Shown: positions 1-5,307, counted from the stretch's first letter. The stretch is 5,307 nt of DNA from Fidelibacterota bacterium (GCA_015658495.1 DQOT01000335.1:1-5307), one strand, 5' to 3'. Translations and numbers: made by a program. Notes: a model not told the origin generated them from the sequence alone.

Positions 1-1
1 G

Positions 2-388
2 AATCCGGAAGCGACGCCAATAGAGCGAAAAGAAAAATGGTTGAAATTTGAAGCACTTTATTTACCGGACCGGGATTATGATGATATTGAATTCCCAAAA
101 TCTGGTGGTATTTGGCAAGGACAACTTCATATTTATCAAATGCCATTTTATTACATAGACTATACTTTGGCACAAACTTGCGCTTTCCAGTTTTGGATCA
201 AAAGTGAAGATAATCGTGAAAAGGCTTGGGAAGATTATTATCGACTTTGTCAAGCAGGTGGTAGCCTTCCTTTTACGGGTTTGGTTGAACTTGCAGGTTT
301 GAAACTCCCCTTTGATGATGGTTGTTTGGAATCGGTTGTAAAACAAGTATCAAAATGGTTAGATGAAGTGGATGTTTCTTCGTTATAA
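2..388 (+). CDS. M3 family oligoendopeptidase (PepF type), C-terminal part; 5' end outside the window
   Basis: This is the last 128 residues of a zinc metallopeptidase that cleaves short peptides, usually in the cytoplasm. The reading frame is open from base 2, beginning NPEATPIERKEKW, so the gene starts upstream; a TTG codon at 41 is internal, not a start. The family signature is the stretch PFYYIDYTLAQTCAFQFW with the preceding GGIWQGQLHIYQM, the typical C-terminal helical block of oligoendopeptidase F proteins. It is followed by the usual GGSLPFTGLVELAGLKLPF and a terminal amphipathic helix. The zinc-binding HExxH helix of the family would lie upstream and cannot be checked here. The tyrosine-rich FYYIDY segment lines the active site in this family. 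Full proteins are usually about 550-600 residues, so roughly a fifth is visible. The stop at 386-388 is 7 bases before the next gene, which suggests one operon. The family call is firm; the substrate is not predictable. Confidence 0.93.
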   Translation, partial: NPEATPIERKEKWLKFEALYLPDRDYDDIEFPKSGGIWQGQLHIYQMPFYYIDYTLAQTCAFQFWIKSEDNREKAWEDYYRLCQAGGSLPFTGLVELAGLKLPFDDGCLESVVKQVSKWLDEVDVSSL

Positions 389-395
389 TTGATCC

Positions 396-752
396 ATGAA
401 AAAAATTGGATTTATCACAATTATTTCCCTGCTTTTGGGGACAGAGCCAAAAAAATTGGATCAATTTGTGGTTGGCTATTTATTGGTCACCCAAAGCAAG
501 ATGATTGACAGTCCAACCGTGTGGCAGGATGTGAGGGAAGGCTACCTGCGGACTGAAACCATTATTTTTACTGAAACAGTACTGGACAGTCTGGATCTTG
601 GATTATCATCCTACCAGGTGGCGAAAATCCATTTCCCAATAATTGATCAATTAAGGGAAAAAGTACAAGAAGGGAAGGATTTTGATTATAAGATAGAATC
701 ACCACCGCCCTCTATGGCGAATGTGAATTATTTTTCGTCGGTCAAGGACTGA
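396..752 (+). CDS. Small exported protein of unknown function (118 aa), possibly a lipoprotein that lost its Cys
   Basis: I do not recognise this protein. It begins MKKIGFITIISLLLG, a basic start and a hydrophobic core typical of a short signal peptide or lipoprotein leader. No cysteine occurs anywhere in the protein, so no lipobox is present. Cleavage after the LLLG core or retention as an anchor are both possible. The rest is soluble and probably helical: LDQFVVGYLLVTQSKMIDSPTVW, then a charged segment around residues 45-100 (TETVLDSLDLGLSSYQVAK, IDQLREKVQEGKDF), ending with a proline-rich PPPSM patch. This order (leader, helical pair, conserved-looking TVWQDVR) recalls small periplasmic or lipoprotein families of 100-130 residues in FCB bacteria, but I cannot name one. 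The ATG lies 7 bases after the peptidase stop with no Shine-Dalgarno sequence, so translation may be coupled or leaderless-like. Its 3' end overlaps the convergent gene by 25 bases. Confidence 0.66.
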   Translation: MKKIGFITIISLLLGTEPKKLDQFVVGYLLVTQSKMIDSPTVWQDVREGYLRTETIIFTETVLDSLDLGLSSYQVAKIHFPIIDQLREKVQEGKDFDYKIESPPPSMANVNYFSSVKD

Positions 753-958
753 TCCGGATCAATATCCAATTCCTTAAAGACCATTTTTGAAATTTCTTTA
801 GCAGAATCATCTTCGCTGAAACCGTCATCCACTAAGGCTGAATAGGCATCTTCCAGAATTTTCAGGTCTTTTTCTTCGGAAAAAATTTCATCCAGAATCG
901 AAGAGGGTACCTTAAAATCCCGCAGGCGTTCATAAATATTTAAGCGCTGTACATCCAT
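728..958 (-). CDS. Small acidic protein of unknown function (76 aa)
   Basis: I do not recognise a family. From the ATG at 958 the product is 76 residues, starting MDVQRLNIYERLRDF; a TTG at 982 would add eight residues (MKFPVVST). Neither start has a clear Shine-Dalgarno sequence, and I prefer the ATG. The chain is rich in Asp and Glu, has no cysteine, and shows no signal peptide or membrane segment, so it is probably cytoplasmic. It looks all-helical: IYERLRDFKVPSSILDEIF, then LKILEDAYSALVDDGFSEDD, then AKEISKMVFKELDI and a disordered DPDQSLTDEK tail. The frame is open across the whole stretch and the composition is protein-like, unlike the opposite-strand frames. It is convergent with the exported-protein gene and overlaps its last 25 bases, and it diverges from the tRNA genes. 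A small regulatory or adaptor role is possible but is not shown by the sequence. Confidence 0.55.
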   Translation of the reverse strand: MDVQRLNIYERLRDFKVPSSILDEIFSEEKDLKILEDAYSALVDDGFSEDDSAKEISKMVFKELDIDPDQSLTDEK

Positions 959-1012
959 GGTTGAAACTACTGGAAATTTCAATTTAAAAAACGTTAAAAG
1001 GGGAATTGTCAG

Positions 1013-1028
1013 ACAGAGTTCGTTCTGT
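1013..1028 (+). other. Small hairpin upstream of tRNA-Cys
   Basis: ACAGAG at 1013-1018 pairs with TTCTGT at 1023-1028 (one G-T pair) around a TTCG loop. A wider inverted repeat, ATTGTCA at 1005-1011 and TGACAAT at 1056-1062, encloses it. The structure sits in the 84-103 bases between the minus-strand gene start and tRNA-Cys, where the promoters of both must lie. It could be an operator, part of the tRNA leader, or chance. No T-run follows closely, so it does not look like a standard terminator. Confidence 0.25.
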
Positions 1029-1066
1029 AAATTCGCTCGCTATTTTTCTGCAATTTGACAATCTAT

Positions 1067-1140
1067 GGCGTCGTACCCAAGTGGCTTAAGGGGGCAGTTT
1101 GCAAAACTGTTATTCGCCGGTTCGAATCCGGCCGACGCCT
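1067..1140 (+). tRNA. tRNA-Cys (GCA)
   Basis: A complete 74-base cloverleaf decodes cysteine. The acceptor arms GGCGTCG (1067-1073) and CGACGCC (1133-1139) pair perfectly. The anticodon stem GCAGT/ACTGT encloses the loop TTGCAAA with anticodon GCA at 1101-1103. The T arm is GCCGG-TTCGAAT-CCGGC. The discriminator base is T at 1140, as expected for cysteine tRNAs, where U73 is an identity element. CCA is not encoded (CTT follows), so it must be added by tRNA nucleotidyltransferase. tRNA-Leu begins 11 bases later, which suggests a shared transcript. Confidence 0.97.
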
Positions 1141-1151
1141 CTTTAACCTAA

Positions 1152-1238
1152 GCCCGGGTGGTGGAATTGGTAGACACTATGGACTTAAAATCCATTGTCC
1201 GTAAGGACGTGCCGGTTCGAGTCCGGCCCCGGGTACCA
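1152..1238 (+). tRNA. tRNA-Leu (UAA)
   Basis: This is a complete 87-base class II tRNA for leucine. The acceptor GCCCGGG (1152-1158) pairs with CCCGGGT (1228-1234), with G-T at the end pair, followed by discriminator A at 1235 and an encoded CCA at 1236-1238. The anticodon stem ATGGA/TCCAT holds the loop CTTAAAA with anticodon TAA at 1186-1188. The long variable arm forms a GTCC/GGAC stem, and the T arm is GCCGG-TTCGAGT-CCGGC. The order Cys(GCA)-Leu(UAA) matches the end of the Gly-Cys-Leu cluster known from E. coli and other bacteria; no Gly tRNA is present here. Reading frames that begin inside this tRNA are not genes. Confidence 0.97.
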
Positions 1239-1268
1239 ATCTTTTCCCGCCGCTGGCAGGGAAAGATT
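1238..1268 (+). terminator. Strong hairpin right after tRNA-Leu: terminator or 3'-processing signal
   Basis: AATCTTTTCCC (1238-1248) pairs with GGGAAAGATT (1259-1268) with one bulged T. The stem continues with GCC (1249-1251) against GGC (1255-1257), leaving a bulged A and a GCT loop. That gives about 13 base pairs, the strongest stem-loop outside the tRNAs. It begins at the last base of the encoded CCA. No T-run follows on the plus strand, so it is not a canonical intrinsic terminator. It may end the tRNA transcript inefficiently, guide 3' trimming of tRNA-Leu, or partly insulate the lipoprotein gene downstream. Confidence 0.55.
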
Positions 1269-1295
1269 GACAGAGATTAAATTGAATAATAACAA
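1267..1295 (+). promoter_or_regulatory. Possible promoter for the repeat lipoprotein gene
   Basis: A perfect TTGACA lies at 1267-1272. A weak -10-like TAACAA lies at 1290-1295 after a 17-base spacer; a closer TAATAA at 1287-1292 has poor spacing. The -35 box shares two bases with the 3' arm of the hairpin after tRNA-Leu. The stretch up to the ATG at 1312 is AT-rich. This is a guess based on sigma-70 consensus, which may not hold in this organism. Confidence 0.3.
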
Positions 1296-1311
1296 AAGGA
1301 TAAAAGAGACA

Positions 1312-1608
1312 ATGAAGAAAATAAAAAAAATACTCATTCTAGTGGCAATTGCTGCGGTGATCTCGCTGAGTTTGGTGGGTTGCAACAAAAAAAGCCAAAA
1401 GTCTGCGATTGAACCTTCGACTAAAGAACAAACATCCAATAAACAACCGTCCGACGAACATCCGTCCAAAGGGAAAGCATCCGATGAACATCCATCTGAC
1501 GAAGCTCCTTCGAATGAAAAAGCATCCAAAGAACACCCTTCATCTGAACATCCAGAGAACCCCTCCAGCGAACGTCCGTCTGACGAACATCCGTCTGATA
1601 AAGACTAA
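1312..1608 (+). CDS. Lipoprotein with a degenerate pentapeptide-repeat tail (98 aa)
   Basis: The start is the ATG at 1312, since the frame upstream of it is tRNA sequence; an AAAGGA lies 11 bases before it. Residues 1-23 are a lipoprotein signal peptide (MKKIKKILILVAIAAVISLS, then LVG) and Cys24 is the lipidated residue of an LVGC lipobox, so the product should be membrane-anchored in the envelope. After a short linker rich in Lys, Ser, Thr and Gln, residues 46-98 are tandem five-residue units of the form [PA]S[DKNS]E[HKR]: PSDEH, PSKGK, ASDEH, PSDEA, PSNEK, ASKEH, PSSEH, PSSER, PSDEH, PSDKD, with a PEN insert after the seventh. The tail is proline-spaced, highly charged and probably extended or disordered. 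No enzymatic domain fits. Five histidines, mostly as EHP, could bind metal ions, but this is speculation. It lies 74 bases before the transglutaminase-like lipoprotein gene. Lipoprotein identity is well supported; function is unknown. Confidence 0.85.
   Translation: MKKIKKILILVAIAAVISLSLVGCNKKSQKSAIEPSTKEQTSNKQPSDEHPSKGKASDEHPSDEAPSNEKASKEHPSSEHPENPSSERPSDEHPSDKD
1447..1605 (+). repeat. Degenerate 15-bp tandem repeat inside the lipoprotein gene
   Basis: Ten imperfect 15-base units, in frame and each coding one pentapeptide, run from 1447 to the last sense codon, interrupted by a 9-base PEN insert. A representative unit is CCGTCCGACGAACAT; units at 1447 and near 1576 are close to it. Others differ by several bases, many at third positions, so the array is old or under protein-level selection, not freshly expanded. 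Such arrays can change length by slippage or recombination without breaking the frame. Confidence 0.85.
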
Positions 1609-1682
1609 TCTAAAATCATTCCCAAACCCCAAAGTCTCATCACGTTTCGATTGTGCTTAGAATCCAAGTTGGACCGTTTGCG

Positions 1683-3023
1683 ATGAATTGGCGAAAAGCA
1701 ATGCTGGCAGTTGTCGTAGTATGCACTGTATTTGCTAGCTGCGAAAAAGCAAAGAGTGCATCTGATGACGTACCGAACGTTGTAACCGCAGACATCCAGG
1801 CGGGTATCGAGAAACATATCGCGGAACAGACGATGCTGGGTGACGGCTATTTCAAGATAGCGTTTGACAATGAGGAACTCAATCTCAAGTTGGTCCGTGT
1901 TCATACCGAATACCTTGCCAATCTCGGCCCTCAACAGCATTTTGCCTGCGTAGATCTTGCAAGCACCGACGGACACGTTTATGATGTAGACTTTTTTCTT
2001 TCAGGGAATCGTGGAGATATGACTGTCACGGAAACCACCGTTCATAAGACCAATGGGCAACCCCTATATCTATGGGAACAGAAGCAGGACAAAACTTGGC
2101 ATCGTGTTCCTTCACATAATGCACCACCTGAACTGCTGGGAGTCATTAAAGAAAAAGACCAGTTCGAGTTCACCTATCGGGCTACTTTACCGGAGATTAA
2201 CGAAACGAGCCGCATGTGGATTCCATTACCAGTTACCGATAAGTATCAATCGATTGAAGTGAAATATTTTAATGCTTCCGTGACGAAGAAAATATTAGAA
2301 GACAAAGTACACGGTAATAAAATGTATTTCATGGAATTTAATCCTGAGAATAGTGGACAAACTATTGAGATTTGTTACCGAGTGGAGCGCCGTGAAAAGG
2401 GTGTTCACGAGGATAACACACGGGACCCAAAGGATTACCTGCAGCCGGATCGGCTGGTACCTGGGAACGATGAGTTCCGAAAAATCGCGGCAGGGGTTGT
2501 TGCAGGGAAACTGGGCAACCTTGCTCGCGCTCGCGCACTGTATGATCATACGATCGACCGCATGCGCTACATGAAATATGGTGACGGCTGGGGGAAAGGT
2601 GATGCGGTTTATGCCTGCGATGTGAAGTCTGGCAACTGTACAGATTTCCATTCTTATTTTATTGCCTTAGCGCGGACTGTCAATATTCCAGCACGGTTTG
2701 CCATTGGCGCGTCCATTCCTTCGGAGCGAAACGAGGGCGGGATTGATGGATATCATTGTTGGGCAGAATTTTATACCGATGGAAATTGGTGGCCAATTGA
2801 TATCAGTGAGGGCGATAAATGTTCGGCTCTGTCAACTTATTACTTCGGGCATAATCCAGCCAACCGCATCGAATTCAGCCGCGGACGAGATCTTGTGGTA
2901 GAACCGGGCCCCGCTTCTGGTCCCATCAACTTTCTCGCTTATCCTGTTTTGGAGATCGGTGGAGAGATGGCCAGGGCCAAAGTCGAGTTCTCCTTCAACC
3001 GGATTGCATCCCGCACTTTGTAG
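1683..3023 (+). CDS. Transglutaminase-like lipoprotein (446 aa)
   Basis: I start this gene at the ATG at 1683, because it gives a proper lipoprotein leader (MNWRKAMLAVVVVCTVFAS, Cys20; lipobox FASC). A GTG at 1653 would add ten residues before the leader. Residues 21-150 form an N-terminal domain I cannot name, with the motif HFACVDLASTDGHVYDVDFF. Residues about 161-240 look like the beta-rich domain often found before transglutaminase cores (FEFTYRATLP, RMWIPLPV, IEICYRVERRE). The core is at about 279-380 and keeps the papain-like triad: Cys319 in KSGNCTDFHSYF, His358 in GYHCWAEFY, Asp373 in WWPIDISE. Members of this fold include transglutaminases, peptidases and amidases, so the reaction is not decided; in bacteria many act as proteases or peptide ligases in the envelope. 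Lipidation places it on a membrane outside the cytoplasm. No strong Shine-Dalgarno sequence is visible. Its base composition looks richer in G and C than its neighbours. Confidence 0.9.
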   Translation: MNWRKAMLAVVVVCTVFASCEKAKSASDDVPNVVTADIQAGIEKHIAEQTMLGDGYFKIAFDNEELNLKLVRVHTEYLANLGPQQHFACVDLASTDGHVYDVDFFLSGNRGDMTVTETTVHKTNGQPLYLWEQKQDKTWHRVPSHNAPPELLGVIKEKDQFEFTYRATLPEINETSRMWIPLPVTDKYQSIEVKYFNASVTKKILEDKVHGNKMYFMEFNPENSGQTIEICYRVERREKGVHEDNTRDPKDYLQPDRLVPGNDEFRKIAAGVVAGKLGNLARARALYDHTIDRMRYMKYGDGWGKGDAVYACDVKSGNCTDFHSYFIALARTVNIPARFAIGASIPSERNEGGIDGYHCWAEFYTDGNWWPIDISEGDKCSALSTYYFGHNPANRIEFSRGRDLVVEPGPASGPINFLAYPVLEIGGEMARAKVEFSFNRIASRTL

Positions 3024-3341
3024 GATAACAAAGCGAATTAGAAAATGACAATAGGGGATAAGGGCGAAAGACAGAAAGCGTAAAACCCACAAATGATGGT
3101 TTTTAACATCTTTTCGGAACAGATTCAAAGATTATTATTTTTCGATACCAAATTGTCGTATGAAACGGATTTAACTTTATTGGCTGTTTATTGAGCGAAG
3201 CAGAAATGTAGCCTTTGAGTTGAGAACGATGATAGCAAAAAATGAATAAGGAGTCAGGATTTAGCGATCTGTCATTTTCGATGATTATTTATTTCAGAAT
3301 CATTACAAAAAAACTTCAAAATCTCATCGTAAACTTGGTGG
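3024..3341. other. Intergenic stretch of 318 bases without a convincing gene
   Basis: This AT-rich stretch separates the transglutaminase gene from the large secreted-protein gene and must hold the end of one transcript and probably the start of the next. It contains a weak terminator-like hairpin (3082-3104), an AAGGAG at 3248-3253 with no good start behind it, and a short inverted repeat (ATGATT 3281-3286, AATCAT 3298-3303) followed by a run of A. I found no tRNA, no clear riboswitch and no convincing sigma-70 promoter. A 60-codon frame beginning at 3242 crosses into the next gene and is judged spurious. Confidence 0.6.
3082..3104 (+). terminator. Weak candidate terminator after the transglutaminase gene
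   Basis: AAAACC (3082-3087) can pair with GGTTTT (3098-3103) around a 10-base loop, and the 3' arm runs straight into five T residues ending at 3104. It lies about 60 bases after the stop. The stem is short and only two of its six pairs are G-C, so it is a poor intrinsic terminator, though its place and orientation fit. Confidence 0.25.
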
Positions 3342-5307
3342 ATGCACCGCCGATTACTTTTTTATTCTCTCCTTTCCTGGCTAACAATTGTACAAGCCAA
3401 TCATCGTGGCCGGCTATCCATTGAGTCTTTAACAGATCCATTCAAACAAAACTATTCTGCCCGAATCGGAGATTATCCTTTTCCCACTAATCCCATGAAT
3501 GATAGGGCTCACGGTTACCTTCTCCAAGGTAAAGCCCAAACCGCTCTGGCCAATTATGGGAATTATATCGATATCGAAGTCAATCCTAATGGCGCCTGGG
3601 GCGATTTTGCCTATCTGTATGAAGTTACATTCCTGGCAGGGATTCCGGGACAATCCTACACATCAAACTATCCATGGACACTTACAGAATCCATTGTGGA
3701 CGAGGAAGGATTTCCCAAATACAGCATTTGGGAATCCCAGGATGCTTATGAGGCCTGGTATGCTGATGGGGACACAAATTTTGTCGGGATTTTATTTGAT
3801 GCAAACAATGATTTTGGCCGCTGGGAGCCGGACAGTATTTCCAGGAAATTATCCACGGATCTTATTACAGATGCGTATCAATGGTCCCTGAATGATGACC
3901 AGAAAAAATTATACTTAAGCACTTTTGGCGAGGTGGATCCAAATAGATCCATTTCCAGGATCGGGTTGATCTATCCCTGGGCTTTAAGGCCAGACCTCAT
4001 CAGTCGCGAAGATCAATTTGATCATTACGATTATGGTCCCGATCAGGAAGAATGGACAAAAGATGATCGTTATTTTTATTATGGCGCCAATACTGCGGAA
4101 TCCTGCTTGACCTATTATTCTCCTTCCTATAACACGGATTGGCAGCCCGTATCCATGGCGCGGATCAATTCCCATAACATGGATGTAAATGCCGGCGATC
4201 TTTTTGGAAACACGTATGTGACAGACCCGGGTGATACCTATCCGTTGCTTGCTCATTCCGGATATTCTCAAACCTGGCCGAAGAAATTGAACATTTCCAC
4301 AGGTGAATATGAATCTTATTGGCCGGGATGGTGGGCACAGGATTATAACATCAATCTTCCCGGTTGCGCGAATTCACGGAAAGATCCAAATTGCTGGGAG
4401 GAAGTGCCGGGTCGGTTTGTCTCCGATATGGATGTCTATATGGAATTTGATGATCGCTGGGCCCATCGTGGAAACCAGGTGAACACCAATAATGAATATA
4501 ACCAAACTGGGTATCCCATGGGATTACGCGTTATGTCCATCGCCCATTCCTATGGTGTATCGTATGCGGAAGATATTTTGTTTGTCACTGTTAAAGTGCG
4601 AAACGAGAGTGGCGATTGGTGTGCTGAAGATGAATATGGGGAACCGGTATTGGATGATCAGGGGAACCAAAAGTGCGGGGATGGTATGATCATGCCTGAC
4701 GGGACGAAACTGAATCGCGGAAAAGGATTTAATTATAAAGGATTAAGCCTTGGATTTTGGATGGATGGAGTCATTTTGACCGGTGATAAATATGGAGATT
4801 ATGGTTATTGGAGCAGCGCCGATGATTTCATGAAATATTATTGGGAGATCTTTGAGATCAATCATGAACGCTTATTGATCAGTATGGCCATGATCGGCGA
4901 TTATGATGGTGTTTCTTCCGGTGCCTATGGTTATGCCATGGATCCAAACTCACCAAATCCGGGGAAAGAATTTGGCTTAGTCGCAACACAATTACTGGAT
5001 TCACCACGAGCAACAGTTCCTGTTGATTTGGATAACGATGGCACCATTGATATCTTCCCGGGTGAACCATTGAAAATGACTGACTGGCATTGGCTGGATT
5101 GGTATGCCCGCCCTGGTGTGACGCACCCGGAAAGTCTCTCCGGAGATTGCTATGCGGGAACGCCGGGATGTCCCCAAGCCAGGAATAAGGAAGAGCTATT
5201 TTATAAACTCATGGTGGGAGATACAGCGAATTTGAGTGACAATGAAAACGCTTGGCATTTCCACACGGATCATCCCGGCACAGATTTGGGAACTGAACTC
5301 AATCCCC
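3342..5307 (+). CDS. Large secreted protein of unknown function, 3' end outside the window
   Basis: The frame is open from 3333 to the right edge. The first ATG, at 3342, begins a clear signal peptide, MHRRLLFYSLLSWLTIVQA, with likely cleavage after VQA at residue 19; no lipobox is present. The 655 visible residues are rich in Trp, Tyr, Asp and Gly and show no enzyme motif I can name. Recognisable stretches are NDRAHGYLLQGKAQTALANY near residue 53, WPGWWAQDYN near 330, and SYAEDILFVTVKVRNESGD near 407-425, which resembles an immunoglobulin-like or fibronectin-like strand pattern. DLDNDGTID at 562-570 is a DxDxDGxxD calcium-loop type motif, followed by MTDWHWLDWYARPGV. Cysteines occur mainly as close pairs (342/351, 427/445, 603/610), suggesting local disulfides. 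It resembles very large FCB secreted proteins that often end in a type IX secretion sorting domain, but the C-terminus is not visible. There is no clear Shine-Dalgarno sequence; GGTGG abuts the ATG. Confidence 0.85.
   Translation, partial: MHRRLLFYSLLSWLTIVQANHRGRLSIESLTDPFKQNYSARIGDYPFPTNPMNDRAHGYLLQGKAQTALANYGNYIDIEVNPNGAWGDFAYLYEVTFLAGIPGQSYTSNYPWTLTESIVDEEGFPKYSIWESQDAYEAWYADGDTNFVGILFDANNDFGRWEPDSISRKLSTDLITDAYQWSLNDDQKKLYLSTFGEVDPNRSISRIGLIYPWALRPDLISREDQFDHYDYGPDQEEWTKDDRYFYYGANTAESCLTYYSPSYNTDWQPVSMARINSHNMDVNAGDLFGNTYVTDPGDTYPLLAHSGYSQTWPKKLNISTGEYESYWPGWWAQDYNINLPGCANSRKDPNCWEEVPGRFVSDMDVYMEFDDRWAHRGNQVNTNNEYNQTGYPMGLRVMSIAHSYGVSYAEDILFVTVKVRNESGDWCAEDEYGEPVLDDQGNQKCGDGMIMPDGTKLNRGKGFNYKGLSLGFWMDGVILTGDKYGDYGYWSSADDFMKYYWEIFEINHERLLISMAMIGDYDGVSSGAYGYAMDPNSPNPGKEFGLVATQLLDSPRATVPVDLDNDGTIDIFPGEPLKMTDWHWLDWYARPGVTHPESLSGDCYAGTPGCPQARNKEELFYKLMVGDTANLSDNENAWHFHTDHPGTDLGTELNP

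Noticed and set aside
1..19. The window start (GAATCCGG then CGACGCC) resembles the 3' end of tRNA-Cys at 1125-1139, as if an attachment-site repeat.
   Set aside because: The match is interrupted by extra bases, and the segment codes for NPEAT, a fitting in-frame part of the peptidase. It is best seen as coincidence.
1195..1311. Open frame extending the repeat lipoprotein upstream into tRNA-Leu.
   Set aside because: It crosses tRNA sequence and the hairpin; the ATG at 1312 gives an ideal lipoprotein leader.
1185..1536. Minus-strand frames opposite the repeat lipoprotein, with Cys/Ser/Asp-rich or Phe/Arg-rich repeats.
   Set aside because: They are mirror products of the 15-bp repeat; the plus-strand product has a signal peptide and lipobox, the others do not.
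1447..1605. The tandem repeats considered as a CRISPR array.
   Set aside because: Units are 15 bases, degenerate, contiguous without spacers, and in frame in a coding sequence.
3242..3424. A 60-codon plus-strand frame before and across the start of the large secreted protein.
   Set aside because: It overlaps the signal peptide of the large gene in another frame, has no recognisable features, and ends soon after; the frame at 3342 is far longer and better patterned.
3499..3891. A 130-codon plus-strand frame inside the large secreted-protein region.
   Set aside because: It lies within the longer open frame from 3342 in a different phase and lacks protein-like patterning.

Overview
The window reads as an ordinary piece of bacterial chromosome. 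It probably comes from a marine or environmental member of the FCB superphylum (Marinimicrobia, Calditrichota, KSB1 or Ignavibacteria-like). That assignment is an inference. It rests on the style of the very large, aromatic-rich secreted protein at the right end, on the weak or absent Shine-Dalgarno sequences before most starts, and on two unrelated lipoproteins with clear lipoboxes. No ribosomal or other marker gene is present to fix the taxonomy.

Layout from left to right. Positions 2-388 hold the C-terminal 128 residues of an M3-family oligoendopeptidase (PepF type). A 118-residue exported protein of unknown function (396-752) follows after 7 bases, probably in the same operon. A small acidic protein runs the other way (728-958, or from 982) and overlaps the tail of that gene by 25 bases. 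Next come two tRNA genes, tRNA-Cys(GCA) at 1067-1140 and tRNA-Leu(UAA) at 1152-1238, followed at once by a strong hairpin (1238-1268). Downstream lie two lipoprotein genes. The first (1312-1608) has a mature part that is mostly a degenerate five-residue Pro/Ser/Asp/Glu/His repeat. The second (1683-3023) is a transglutaminase-like enzyme with an intact Cys/His/Asp triad. After a 318-base stretch with no convincing gene, a large secreted protein starts at 3342 and runs off the right edge; 655 residues are visible and no stop is reached.

How the genes may work together. The window is rich in envelope and exported products: four of the six protein genes carry an N-terminal export signal. The peptidase and its small exported neighbour look like one transcript. 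The repeat lipoprotein and the transglutaminase-like lipoprotein are co-directional, 74 bases apart, and sit directly behind the tRNA-Leu gene, so they could be a small accessory cargo. The transglutaminase gene looks more GC-rich than its flanks, which fits but does not prove acquisition by transfer. The large secreted protein is probably an independent transcription unit. I see no CRISPR array, insertion sequence, phage gene or recognisable defence system. The most interesting items are the repeat-tail lipoprotein beside a transglutaminase-like enzyme, and the large secreted protein with its spaced cysteine pairs.
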